Assembly (NCBI GenBank): GCA_025055235.1
Contig: JANWYN010000109.1
Location: 16,870 to 80,869, forward strand
Length of the DNA stretch: 64,000 nucleotides
Origin: Candidatus Roseilinea sp.
GTDB lineage: Bacteria > Chloroflexota > Anaerolineae > J036 > Brachytrichaceae
Reading direction: 5' to 3'
The translations under genes were made by a program, and so were the position numbers. The notes under the pieces were generated by a model that was not told the DNA's origin, made no database searches, and worked only from the letters and a program-made list of their open reading frames with translations. Below are positions 49,608-57,845 of this stretch, piece by piece (the first letter of the stretch is position 1; the number at the start of each line of letters is the position of its first letter).

Positions 49608-50618
49608 GTGACTTTATCAACTGATCGCCTGCTCGAGCTGTATCGCCAGCTCGTGTTGATCCGCCAGTTTGAGCTGCGCGCGATTGACGAGCGACGCCAA
49701 GGGCTGATCCCCGGTTTCATCCATCCCTACATCGGCGAAGAAGCGTGCGCCGTGGGCGCGTGCGCGGCGTTGAACCGCGACGACGTGATCACCAGCACAC
49801 ATCGCGGCCACGGCCACCTGATCGCCAAGGGCGGCGACGTGCGCTACATGATGGCCGAGCTGGCCGCGCGCGAAGCCGGCTATTGCCGCGGCAAGGGTGG
49901 CTCGCTGCATATGACCGACTTTGACCTCGGCATCCTGGGCGCGAACGGCATCGTCGCCGGCGGCATTCCGATGGCCGTCGGCGCGGCGCTGGCCTTCAAG
50001 ATGCAAGCTGCAGCTTCGCCCAACGCACGCGATGGGGCCAGGCTGCGCGTCGCCTTGGCGTTCTTCGGCGACGGCGCGACCAACGAGGGCGCGTTCCACG
50101 AAGCGCTCAACCTGGCCGGGCTGTGGCGGTTGCCGGTGGTGTTCTTTTGCGAGAACAACCAGTACGGCGAAGGCACGCCGCAGCACAAACAGGCGCCGAT
50201 CACCCAGCTCAGTAAGCGTGCCGAGAGCTACGCGATGCCCGGCGTCACCGTGGACGGCAACGATGTACTGGCCGTGTATGAGGCGACGCAACAGGCAGTC
50301 GAACGCGCGCGGCGCGGCGACGGCCCATCGTTCATCGAGGGCGTCACCTATCGCTATCGCGGTCACTATGAGGGCGACCCGCAGGTCTATCGCTCGCGCG
50401 AAGAGGTCGAACGCTGGCAGGCGCGCGACCCGATCCCTCGCTTTCGCCGCGTGCTCGTCGAGCGCGGGGTCGCGGAGGGGGCGATTGAGGAAGTCGAAGG
50501 CCAGGTGATGGCGTTGATCGAGGAGGCCGTGGCCTTTGCGCGGTCTGCGCCACCGGCGCGTGTGGAAGATGCGCTGCACGGCGTCTACGGTGACACCCAT
50601 AACGGCGCAGTGTTTTGA
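49608..50618 (+). CDS. Thiamine-diphosphate-dependent dehydrogenase E1 alpha subunit
   Basis: 336 residues of the PDH/acetoin dehydrogenase E1-alpha family: STHRGHGHLIAKG, HMTDFDLGILGANGIVAGG, the ThDP/Mg motif GDGATNEGAFHEALN to CENNQYGEGTP, and YRYRGHYEGDPQVYR. It decarboxylates a 2-oxo acid (pyruvate, acetoin or branched-chain) together with an E1-beta that is not in this window. The lone position is odd for this family. GTG start, leaderless. Confidence 0.88.
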   Translation: MTLSTDRLLELYRQLVLIRQFELRAIDERRQGLIPGFIHPYIGEEACAVGACAALNRDDVITSTHRGHGHLIAKGGDVRYMMAELAAREAGYCRGKGGSLHMTDFDLGILGANGIVAGGIPMAVGAALAFKMQAAASPNARDGARLRVALAFFGDGATNEGAFHEALNLAGLWRLPVVFFCENNQYGEGTPQHKQAPITQLSKRAESYAMPGVTVDGNDVLAVYEATQQAVERARRGDGPSFIEGVTYRYRGHYEGDPQVYRSREEVERWQARDPIPRFRRVLVERGVAEGAIEEVEGQVMALIEEAVAFARSAPPARVEDALHGVYGDTHNGAVF

Positions 50619-50873
50619 GTCGTGCTCAGGCAATAATGGCAATATTCAAAGTGAAATTTAATCCTGTGTAGCTATATCCGAAGCATGGTTAGGTCGCGAT
50701 TTATCCCCAAACGCCCTCGCTTATCCCCAACTCGCTCAGGGTTTGTCCACATTTTCACCCTTTTATGATGCTTGTTTGCTTTTCTTAAGCTAGAGATAAC
50801 GTTGCCTGAGCGCACAGCCGACGCCGCCTATGGGGGGTGTTGCGCATCCAAGCCCAACATATAGCCGGAAGCT
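50619..50873. other. AT-rich intergenic region with DnaA-box-like sites; possible origin
   Basis: 255 bases, clearly richer in A/T than the rest of the window. Same-strand sites: TTATCCCCA at 50701-50709 and 50721-50729, TTGTCCACA at 50743-50751, and opposite-strand TGTGGATAT at 50908-50916 inside the next gene. Each differs from TTATCCACA at one position. An AT-rich run (TTTTATGATGCTTGTTTGCT) follows. No dnaA, dnaN or gidA gene is near, so an origin is only a candidate. Confidence 0.35.
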
Positions 50874-52208
50874 ATGCTCGCCGTTTGTGAACGCGTTGTG
50901 AAAGATTTGTGGATATTGAGCCGCCCGAACTGGCGCGCCATCCGCACCTGGCTGCGGCGCGCCTTGCAGATGGCGCTGGCTACCGGCCTGCTCCTCACCC
51001 TGCTGCGGTTCGACGTGCCGCCCTACGGCGATCGCGAGGCGCATCTCGAGCGCATGCTGGCTGGCAGGCAGTTCGACCTGGCTGGCTGGTGGGTCGGCGC
51101 GATGGCGGCTAAGCTCGGCTATGAGCTGATCCTGCCGCACGATGGCATGAGCGATCAGGATCAAGTCGCGTTCGTGCAGGATTACATGCGCGATGTGGCC
51201 GAGTTCAAGCGCCTGGTCAACCAGATCGAGGTGATCTACACCGACCCCGATGTGGCGGACCCGGCGACGGCCAGCGCGGCGCTGCGCGCCCAACGCGACG
51301 CGCTGCGCGCCCGCTTGAACGCCCGGCAAGACATCGCCGAGGCGATCCTACAGGATCAGGTGCAAAGCGTCCTGCGCGACGAGGGCTTTGCCATCGGCGG
51401 ACAAGTGATGCCGCCGCTGCGCTTCCGGTTCACTGAGCTGCCTGATCTGCTGGTCGTCTCGCGCCGCGACAAGATCGAGCGCATCGCCTCGCGTGAGCTG
51501 ACCACCGGCCTCACGCTGGAGGAGAAGGCGCGCATCGAAGAAGCAGTAGATCGCCGATTCAACGTGTCGTCGCTCGTCACGTCCATCGGCGGCCTGGGCG
51601 CCTACCCGACCATGCTGCCGGAGACGTCGGCGCTGAAGTGGGTGTTGGGCGTCATCGCCCACGAGTGGGTGCACAACTACCTGATCTTCACCCTCAGCGC
51701 GGTCGGCCTGAACTTCTTCTCCAGCGCGGAGGCGCGCACGATCAACGAAACTGCGGCGGTGATCGTGGAGCGCGAGATCCGCGAGCGCGTGGCGCAGCGC
51801 TACTATCCGGAGCTGCACGCGGCGTTGGTCAGCGATGCGCAAGCCGGCCCGCCGCCGGCCGACCCGCAGGCGTTCGACTTTCGCGCGGAGATGCGCAAGA
51901 CGCGCGAGCGCGTGGACGAGTTGCTGGCGCAAGGCAAGATCGAGGAAGCCGAAGCTTACATGGAGCAGCGCCGCATCCTATTCGTGCAGAACGGCCATCT
52001 GATTCGCAAGCTGAACCAGGCCTACTTTGCCTTTTACGGCGCATACAACGCCGATCCGGGCGGCTCGCCGGCTGCCGGTAAAGATCCCATCGGCCCGGCG
52101 GTGCAGGAATTGCGCCGGCGCAGCCCGTCGCTCGGCGCCTTCCTGCGCGAGATCGCCACCGTCCGCGACTTCGCCGACCTCCAGCACCGGCTGCAGGCGA
52201 AGCAGTGA
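50874..52208 (+). CDS. Membrane-anchored zincin-like metallopeptidase, uncharacterised
   Basis: 444 residues. An N-terminal membrane segment (about 28-45) precedes an extracytoplasmic region. The zinc motif HEWVHNYL (His263, Glu264, His267) and a downstream TINETAAVIVE, about 30 residues later, form a gluzincin-like HExxH...E site. A helical, charged region with a coiled-coil tendency follows (RKTRERVDELLAQGKIEEAE). I do not recognise a named family. A peptidase role is inferred from the motif only. It directly follows the DnaA-box-like region. Confidence 0.72.
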   Translation: MLAVCERVVKDLWILSRPNWRAIRTWLRRALQMALATGLLLTLLRFDVPPYGDREAHLERMLAGRQFDLAGWWVGAMAAKLGYELILPHDGMSDQDQVAFVQDYMRDVAEFKRLVNQIEVIYTDPDVADPATASAALRAQRDALRARLNARQDIAEAILQDQVQSVLRDEGFAIGGQVMPPLRFRFTELPDLLVVSRRDKIERIASRELTTGLTLEEKARIEEAVDRRFNVSSLVTSIGGLGAYPTMLPETSALKWVLGVIAHEWVHNYLIFTLSAVGLNFFSSAEARTINETAAVIVEREIRERVAQRYYPELHAALVSDAQAGPPPADPQAFDFRAEMRKTRERVDELLAQGKIEEAEAYMEQRRILFVQNGHLIRKLNQAYFAFYGAYNADPGGSPAAGKDPIGPAVQELRRRSPSLGAFLREIATVRDFADLQHRLQAKQ

Positions 52209-52216
52209 CCGCCACC

Positions 52217-52252
52217 GAGGACGCAGGACGCAAGACGCAACTCGCAAGACGC
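52217..52252. repeat. Heptad tandem repeat, one arm (unit GGACGCA/AGACGCA)
   Basis: GGACGCA, GGACGCA, AGACGCA, ACTCGCA, AGACGCA in the gap between the zincin and kynB genes. Confidence 0.8.
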
Positions 52253-52293
52253 AATATTTCCGCACTCGCCGCGCTTTATCAGCGCCGCAAGCG

Positions 52294-52965
52294 ATGCTGT
52301 ATGACATCACCCGCACCCTGTCACCGCGCACCGCCGTCTTCCCCGGCGACACGCCGGTGTCCATCGTGCCCACGCTGCAGATGCGCGCCGGCGATGCCTG
52401 CAACGTCACGGCCATCACGATGAGCGCGCATGCCGGCACGCACGTGGACGCGCCGCGCCACTACAGCGACGACGGCGCCGGCATAGACGCCGTGCCGCTG
52501 GATGCCCTGATCGGCCCGGCGCGCGTGGTCACGCTCGATGTCGCCGGTGCGATCACCGTCACCGACTTGCAAAACGCCATACGCAACACGCGATACGCAA
52601 CACGTGACACACGCCTTCTCAATGCTCAATTTTCAATTCTCAATTTCACACGCCTGCTCATCCACACCCGCGCCAGCGAGGTCTCAGACGATGTATGGGA
52701 TGACGCCTTCGCCTACTTCGACCCGGAAGCCGCCGAGTGGCTCGGCGCGAACGGCCTGCGGCTGATCGGCACCGACGCGCCATCGGTGGACCCTGCAGCG
52801 AGCAAAGACCTGCCGGCGCACAAGGCCTTCCTCAAGCACGGCGTGATCATCGTGGAGAACTTATGCCTGCGCGGCGTGCCGGACGGCGAGTACGAGTTGA
52901 TCGCGCTGCCGCTGAAAATCGCGGGCAACGACGCCGGGCCGGCGCGCGTCGTGCTGCGCCGGTGA
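52294..52965 (+). CDS. kynB: Kynurenine formamidase (arylformamidase), cyclase family
   Basis: 223 residues. The metal-binding motif HAGTHVDAPRH and GIDAVPLDALIGPARVV, LLIHTRAS, GTDAPSVDPAASKDLPAHKA and NLCLRGVPDGEYELIALPLK match KynB closely. It hydrolyses N-formylkynurenine to kynurenine and formate in tryptophan breakdown; kynA and kynU are not in the window. Residues about 92-119 are encoded by an in-frame heptad repeat, without which the length matches the usual about 200. ATG 52294. Confidence 0.87.
   Translation: MLYDITRTLSPRTAVFPGDTPVSIVPTLQMRAGDACNVTAITMSAHAGTHVDAPRHYSDDGAGIDAVPLDALIGPARVVTLDVAGAITVTDLQNAIRNTRYATRDTRLLNAQFSILNFTRLLIHTRASEVSDDVWDDAFAYFDPEAAEWLGANGLRLIGTDAPSVDPAASKDLPAHKAFLKHGVIIVENLCLRGVPDGEYELIALPLKIAGNDAGPARVVLRR
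52569..52650. repeat. In-frame heptad repeat in kynB (units ACGCAAC and TCTCAAT)
   Basis: Two different heptad runs follow each other: ACGCCAT, ACGCAAC, ACGCGAT, ACGCAAC, ACGTGAC, then TCTCAAT, GCTCAAT, TTTCAAT, TCTCAAT. They encode NAIRNTRYATRDTR and LLNAQFSILN. Confidence 0.88.
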
Positions 52966-53009
52966 GCGCCGGCGTTTCAGCGCGCCGCGCTTCGCGCAAA
53001 ATTCAGGAC

Positions 53010-53804
53010 ATGAAGACGCGACTCACCAAAAAGCAAATCGAGCAGTATCGCAACGACGGCTTCATCATCATCGAGGACTTCTTGAACGCGAAGGAATTGG
53101 CCAAGTGGCGCGTGATCACCGACGACGCCGTGCGCCAGCGCCTGATCGAACGCAACGGCCTAACCAACCAGTCCAACCCGGATGCCTACTACGCACAGGT
53201 GTTCACGCAGTGCGTGCGGCTGGCCGACACACACGCCGGCATGGCCGAGCTGATGTTGGACGAGCGCCTGGGCGAAGTGGCCGGCAAGTTGGCCGGCGTG
53301 GACGGCATCCGCATCTGGCACGATCAAGCGCTGATCAAGCCGCCATATGGCAACCCCACGGCCTGGCACTTGGACAACCCCTACTGGTCGTTCTACTCGC
53401 GCGACGCGATCTCGATCTGGGTGGCGCTGGACGACGCGACGCCGGCCAACGGTTGCCTGTGGTATCTGCCCGGCACGCACAAGACGGCGCGCTACGACAA
53501 CGTCGGCATCGGCCACAACCAGCGCGACCTCTTCAAGGTGTATCCCGAATGGGCGGAGATCGAAGCCGTGCCCGCGCCGGCCAAGGCCGGCAGCGCCGTG
53601 TTCCACAATGGCCTGGTGGCGCATGCTGCCGGCGCGAACATGACGCCGCGACCGCGCCGCGCCATGACCTGCGCCTACATGCCGGACGGCAGCACCTTCA
53701 ACGGCCAGCAGAATGTGCTGCCCGACGACTACTTCCGCTCGCTGAAGATCGGCGATGTGCTGAACAACGACAAACAGAACCCGCTGATCTGGCGACGCGC
53801 GTAG
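53010..53804 (+). CDS. Phytanoyl-CoA dioxygenase (PhyH) family oxygenase
   Basis: 264 residues. Fe(II)/2-oxoglutarate fold: Fe ligands H-x-D in AWHLDNPYWS and the distal His in FHNGLVAHAAG; 2OG-binding Arg probably in the following PRPRRAMTCAYMP. Typical start KKQIEQYRNDGFIIIEDFL. Substrate unknown; bacterial members hydroxylate lipids, ectoine or small metabolites. It follows kynB after 44 bases on the same strand. Confidence 0.88.
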   Translation: MKTRLTKKQIEQYRNDGFIIIEDFLNAKELAKWRVITDDAVRQRLIERNGLTNQSNPDAYYAQVFTQCVRLADTHAGMAELMLDERLGEVAGKLAGVDGIRIWHDQALIKPPYGNPTAWHLDNPYWSFYSRDAISIWVALDDATPANGCLWYLPGTHKTARYDNVGIGHNQRDLFKVYPEWAEIEAVPAPAKAGSAVFHNGLVAHAAGANMTPRPRRAMTCAYMPDGSTFNGQQNVLPDDYFRSLKIGDVLNNDKQNPLIWRRA

Positions 53805-53821
53805 CGGCGCTCTGAAGCTGT

Positions 53822-53880
53822 CACCACGAAGGGCACAAAGGGCACGAAGGCTGTCTTCTTCGCATCTTCGTGATGACGAC
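53822..53880. repeat. Nonad repeat (unit CACGAAGGG) with inverted arm
   Basis: CACGAAGGG, CACAAAGGG, CACGAAGGC, then CTTCTTCGCATCTTCGTG as a partial complement. The complement of this unit is found in frame in pduCD (4305-4337). Confidence 0.75.
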
Positions 53881-53942
53881 GGGTGCATTCGCGGATAGGG
53901 GCAAACCATCGCACGGTAGGGCACGGACTCCGTTCCGTGCCC
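53879..53942 (+). repeat. Dispersed 60-70 bp intergenic element, copy 3
   Basis: GGGTGCATTCGCGGATAGGG, then GCAAACCATCGCACGGTAGG and the hairpin GGCACGGACTCCGTTCCGTG. Best-preserved hairpin of the family. Confidence 0.75.
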
Positions 53943-54129
53943 GTGTGCGCTGCCAATGGGCGCGCTGCGATAGCTCATTCGGGCCATTCAGAGCGCGCCC
54001 TACCCAGCCTACAGCTTGTCCCCGCTGACAAATGTGCCCCGTCTCAGGGGCATTCACCAAAAAGGTCAACCCGTAAGGGCGAGGCCCCGCGTGGCCGCCA
54101 TTCATGCACTCATGACGACTCCCTTCTGC

Positions 54130-54135
54130 TAGAAT
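54130..54135 (+). promoter_or_regulatory. -10 box (TAGAAT) for lipA, leaderless
   Basis: TAGAAT ten bases before ATG 54146, no Shine-Dalgarno between. Confidence 0.6.
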
Positions 54136-54145
54136 CTTCGCCATC

Positions 54146-55114
54146 ATGACGCTCGCTCCAGACGTGATCCCAGCGGCTGAGATTCCCGTGGCGACCGACG
54201 CGCGCCCGGCGACGATGCGCCGGCCGGAGTGGTTGAAGGTGCGCGTGCCGTCCGGCGAGACCTACCACAACCTCAAGCGCCTGATGCGCAGCAAGGCGCT
54301 GCACACCATCTGCGAAGAGGCCAACTGCCCGAACATCGCCGAGTGCTGGGGGCGCGGCACGGCCACCTTCCTCATCATGGGCGACGTGTGCACGCGCTCG
54401 TGCGGCTTTTGCGACGTGAAGACCGGCATGCCCAGCCCGCTGGACTGGGGCGAGCCGCTGCGCGTGGCGCAAGCCGTCAAAGCCATGAACCTCCAGCACG
54501 TCGTGATCACGTCGGTCAACCGAGACGAGCGGCGGGACGGCGGCGCGCCGATCTTCGCCCTGACCATCCGCAAGGTGCGCGAGCTGCAGCCGGGCTGCAC
54601 GGTCGAGGTGCTCATCCCCGACTTCAAGGGCAATCGCGCCGCGCTCGAAATCGTCATGCGCGAAGAGCCGGACATCCTCAACCACAACGTCGAGACCGTG
54701 CCGCGCCTGTTCAAGAAAGTGCAGCCGCAAGATCGCTACGAGTGGGCGCTGGCGACGCTGCGCAACGCCAAGGCAATCCAGCCCGACGCGGTGACCAAGA
54801 CCGGCATCATGCTCGGCCTGGGCGAGACGCCCGACGAAGTGCTCGACGTGATGCGCGACCTGCGCGCCATTGACGTGGACATCCTGACGCTCGGCCAGTA
54901 TCTGCAGCCGAGCAAGCGGCACCTGCCCATCGAACGCTACTACACGCCGCAGGAGTTCGCCGAATTCCGGCGCATCGGCTACGAGATGGGGTTCAAGTGG
55001 GTGGAGAGCGGGCCGCTGGTGCGTAGCTCGTTCCGCGCCGAGTTCCAGGCCCGCGCGCTCTCCAAGCGCTGGCGTGAATCCAGGACGGCGCCCACCGCCG
55101 GCCAGACCGCCTGA
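54146..55114 (+). CDS. lipA: Lipoyl synthase
   Basis: 322 residues. Auxiliary cluster cysteines [12 protein letters not shown], radical-SAM motif CTRSCGFC, and the conserved C-terminal Ser in VRSSFRAE are all present. It inserts two sulfurs into octanoyl-protein domains to make lipoate, needed by 2-oxo acid dehydrogenases such as the E1-alpha-containing complex at 49608. lipB is not in the window. The first 25 residues are a variable extension. Confidence 0.95.
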   Translation: MTLAPDVIPAAEIPVATDARPATMRRPEWLKVRVPSGETYHNLKRLMRSKALHTICEEANCPNIAECWGRGTATFLIMGDVCTRSCGFCDVKTGMPSPLDWGEPLRVAQAVKAMNLQHVVITSVNRDERRDGGAPIFALTIRKVRELQPGCTVEVLIPDFKGNRAALEIVMREEPDILNHNVETVPRLFKKVQPQDRYEWALATLRNAKAIQPDAVTKTGIMLGLGETPDEVLDVMRDLRAIDVDILTLGQYLQPSKRHLPIERYYTPQEFAEFRRIGYEMGFKWVESGPLVRSSFRAEFQARALSKRWRESRTAPTAGQTA

Positions 55115-55183
55115 CCTGGCTGCGCCGCTTCGCAGGGTCTGCACCGCGCGAGCACGCTTGCACCTGTCGGACCGACACGAATC

Positions 55184-56398
55184 ATGCACGCCCGAAGAAA
55201 CCCGCAACGCACCGGCAACATGCCTGCGCGCTTCAACGGCAAGGCCGCGCTGGGCGTCGCGCTCCTGGCCATCGCGCTGATCGCCGGCGTTGCGTTCGCG
55301 GTCTACGCCATGGCCTCGCGCGACGCATCGGCCGGCGAACCGGGCATCATTCAGGTCATCTACGTCCATCCCACCCCAACGCAGCTCCTGGCGGGCGACG
55401 CCTCGGCAGCCATCGCGCCGGCGCTCGAAGCCGTTACCGGCGCGGCATCTGCGATCTCCCAGCCACGGCGCGAGTGGATGGAGCCGGCAGCGCCACCCCT
55501 CGTGCCCATGCGCGCTCAACCCACCGCGACACCTTCACCCACAGCCACGCCGGATGGGCGGAGCGCGCCGCGTGCCGAGGCCGCGCTGCAACTGGACGAG
55601 TCGGCGTCGTGCCCGCAGCCGGTCGGCCAGGTCATCACCGAGACGCTCGACAGCGACGTCACCGTCGTGCCGATCACGGTGCACGTGTATCTGCCGCCGT
55701 GCTACGACCCAGAGCGCTACATCTATCCGACGCTCTACCTGATCCACGGCACGGCCTTCGAGCAGGGCGGCTGGCTCTACGACGGCGTGCCGCGCGTGGC
55801 CGACGTGCAGATGAGCCTGGGCATATTGCCGCCGTTCATCATCGTAATGCCCGGCGCGGACATGCGCGCCGGCGCGGCCAGCAAATACTCCTGGACGAAC
55901 ATGGGCCGCGGCTCGTACGAGGACTTCGTGGTCAACGAGCTGATCCCCTACATTGACCAGAACTACAGCACGTGGGCCAGCCGCGAAGGGCGCGCCATCG
56001 GCGGCATCTCGCGCGGCGGCTACTGGGCGATCGAGATCGCGTTCGCCCATCCCGACCTGTTCAGCGCCGTCGGCGGCCATAGCCCATCGGTGTTCGCCAA
56101 GCTCGTCGGCGTGCCGCCCAACTTCAGCATGCTCAGCATGGCGCGCTCGATTGACGAACTGCACAACTTGCGCATCTGGCTGGACGCCGGCGATGCAGAC
56201 TGGGCGAAGGGGGACATGCAGAAGCTGATGGGCGATCTGGACGACGCCGGCGTGCCGTATTACGCCGAGGTTGGCGAAGGCGGCCACGAAGACAGCTACT
56301 GGACGTCGCGCGTGCCGGACTACCTGGCGTTCTATGCGGCGTCGTGGCCGCGCGCTGCGCGCGCCAAGCAGGCGCCAAGCGCAGCGGCCAATCCCTGA
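55184..56398 (+). CDS. Secreted or anchored esterase (Fes/antigen-85-like alpha/beta hydrolase)
   Basis: 404 residues. Signal anchor (about 22-44), low-complexity Pro/Thr region (to about 130), then an esterase domain: YLPPCYDPERYIYPTLYLIH, nucleophile GGISRGG (Ser276), Asp in DAGDADW and His in GEGGHEDSYW. The family includes enterochelin esterases and mycolyltransferases; the substrate here is unknown. The flippase-like gene begins one base after its stop, so they are co-transcribed and the esterase may act on a surface lipid. Confidence 0.85.
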   Translation: MHARRNPQRTGNMPARFNGKAALGVALLAIALIAGVAFAVYAMASRDASAGEPGIIQVIYVHPTPTQLLAGDASAAIAPALEAVTGAASAISQPRREWMEPAAPPLVPMRAQPTATPSPTATPDGRSAPRAEAALQLDESASCPQPVGQVITETLDSDVTVVPITVHVYLPPCYDPERYIYPTLYLIHGTAFEQGGWLYDGVPRVADVQMSLGILPPFIIVMPGADMRAGAASKYSWTNMGRGSYEDFVVNELIPYIDQNYSTWASREGRAIGGISRGGYWAIEIAFAHPDLFSAVGGHSPSVFAKLVGVPPNFSMLSMARSIDELHNLRIWLDAGDADWAKGDMQKLMGDLDDAGVPYYAEVGEGGHEDSYWTSRVPDYLAFYAASWPRAARAKQAPSAAANP

Positions 56399-56399
56399 C

Positions 56400-57389
56400 A
56401 TGCGGCGCTGGCTCATCTGGATCGGCGTCGCTGTCAGCATCGCCCTCCTCTTCCTGGCGCTGCGCGGAATCCACTTCGACGAATTCGTGCTTGCGCTGCA
56501 GCAGGCCAATCCGCTATGGCTGCTGCCGGGCATCGGGTTTTACTTCCTGGCCGTCGCCGTGCGCGCGTGGCGCTGGTCGTATTTGCTGCAGCCGTTAAAG
56601 CCGGTGGGCGCCGGCCGACTGTTCCCCATCGTCGTGATCGGCTACATGGGCAACAACATCTACCCGGCGCGCATCGGCGAGCTGCTGCGCGCCTACGTGC
56701 TGCGGCGCGACGAGGGCGTGCCCATCGCCTCCAGCTTGGCCACGGTGCTGATCGAGCGCATGATGGACGGCATCGTGATGATCGGCTTCGCCCTGATCGG
56801 CCTGCAATCCGCGCCGAACGTGAGCGCGCGCGCCGGCCAGGTGATCGCTATCGCCATTGTGCTCTTTGCGATTGCGAGCGCGGCCTTCTTCTGGATGGCG
56901 CTGGCGCCGGCGCGCACCAAGCGGCTGGCCGAAGCGGCCATCACCCGGCTCGTCCCGCACCGCTTCCAGGCGCCGCTGCTGGGCGTGGCCCATCGCTTCG
57001 TGCAAGGCGCGCAGAGCCTGCGCAGCCCGCGCGACCTGGCGGCGATCTTCCTCGGCACGGTCGTGGTGTGGTTGCTGGAGACGCTGAAGTACGGGAGCGT
57101 GGCGCGGGCGTTCGACCTGGCGCTGCCGTTCGGCGGGCTGATGCTGGTCAACGGCCTGTCGAACTTGTTCACGGTCATCCCCGGCGCGCCCGGTGCAGTG
57201 GGCACGTTCGACGCCGGCGGGATGCTGGCCATGCGCGCGCTGGGCGTAGACGAATCGCTGGCCGCGGCCTACGTGCTCACGCTGCACGTGGTGCTGTGGC
57301 TGCCAGTGACGCTGCTGGGCGCGTTCTTCATGCTGCGCGAGGGCCTGCGCTGGTCGGACCTGCGCCGGGCCGAAGAGGCGGCAGTATAG
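56400..57389 (+). CDS. Flippase-like/LPG synthase transmembrane family protein
   Basis: 329 residues, about eight membrane helices. Family pattern: YFLAVAVRAWRWSYLLQP, GYMGNNIYPARIGELLRAYV, TVLIERMMDGIVMI and TVIPGAPGAVGTFDAG. This is the UPF0104/AglD/MprF-N family, thought to move or glycosylate lipid intermediates. ATG 56400, one base after the esterase stop. Confidence 0.88.
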   Translation: MRRWLIWIGVAVSIALLFLALRGIHFDEFVLALQQANPLWLLPGIGFYFLAVAVRAWRWSYLLQPLKPVGAGRLFPIVVIGYMGNNIYPARIGELLRAYVLRRDEGVPIASSLATVLIERMMDGIVMIGFALIGLQSAPNVSARAGQVIAIAIVLFAIASAAFFWMALAPARTKRLAEAAITRLVPHRFQAPLLGVAHRFVQGAQSLRSPRDLAAIFLGTVVVWLLETLKYGSVARAFDLALPFGGLMLVNGLSNLFTVIPGAPGAVGTFDAGGMLAMRALGVDESLAAAYVLTLHVVLWLPVTLLGAFFMLREGLRWSDLRRAEEAAV

Positions 57390-57845
57390 ACCGCGCGGCC
57401 GTGAATGGTCCGCGCTGAAGGAGGCGGGCAATGCGCAATCTGTGCAGCGCGGGCTGAGCCTGCCGAAGCCTGCCGAAGCCCGCGCGGCCATGAATGGGCC
57501 GCGCTGAAGGAGGCGGGCAATGCGCAGTTTGTCTGGTAGCCGCCGGCTGCACACCTGCGGCCGGTGGGATGACCATCGCGCGGGCTGAGCCTGCCGAAGC
57601 CTGTCGAAGCCCGCCCGAAGCCTGCCCTCTTAGCTCGGTGGCTTCGCGTCGGGCGGTAGCCGTCATACCTGCGGAGGTTCCGTGATCCTTTGGCCCGTGA
57701 CCGAGTCAAAGGCCACGGGATCAAAGGACGGGCATCCAGATGCGAGCCCGGATCCCCGCCTTCACGGGCAAGATTCGCGGGAATGACGGTTAGACGACGC
57801 AGTGTCGGCAACCTATGAGACAATTCACAGCCGAGGTAACAACGC
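57390..57845. other. Intergenic repeat region
   Basis: 455 bases without a gene. It holds two copies of an about 49-base sequence 89 bases apart (57391-57439, 57480-57528), interleaved with CCTGCCGAAGCC/CCTGTCGAAGCC units (57454-57620) and followed by unremarkable sequence to the start of the hydrolase gene. Confidence 0.65.
57391..57620. repeat. Direct 89-bp-period repeat with GAGCCTGCCGAAGCC units
   Basis: Both copies read CGCGCGGCC(G/A)TGAATGG, CCGCGCTGAAGGAGGCGGGC, AATGCGCA. The second contains the hairpin GCGCGGCC-ATGAAT-GGCCGCGC. CTGAGCCTGCCGAAGCC repeats lie between and after. Homology with GAGCCTGTCGAAGCC inside the next gene (58086-58190) is clear. Confidence 0.75.

Larger units (their letters stand above)
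53805..54145. other. Intergenic region made of repeats
   Basis: 340 bases without a gene: nonad repeat (53822-53880), dispersed element (53879-53942), a GCCCCGTCTCAGGGGC hairpin near 54029-54045 and GGGGCATTCACCAAAAAGG (54042-54060), which resembles GCATTCACCAAAAGGGACAG at 3017-3036. The lipA -10 box is at its end. Confidence 0.65.

Noticed and set aside
57391..57845. Insertion sequence remnant
   Set aside because: There is no transposase fragment or terminal inverted repeat pair; only short direct repeats are seen.
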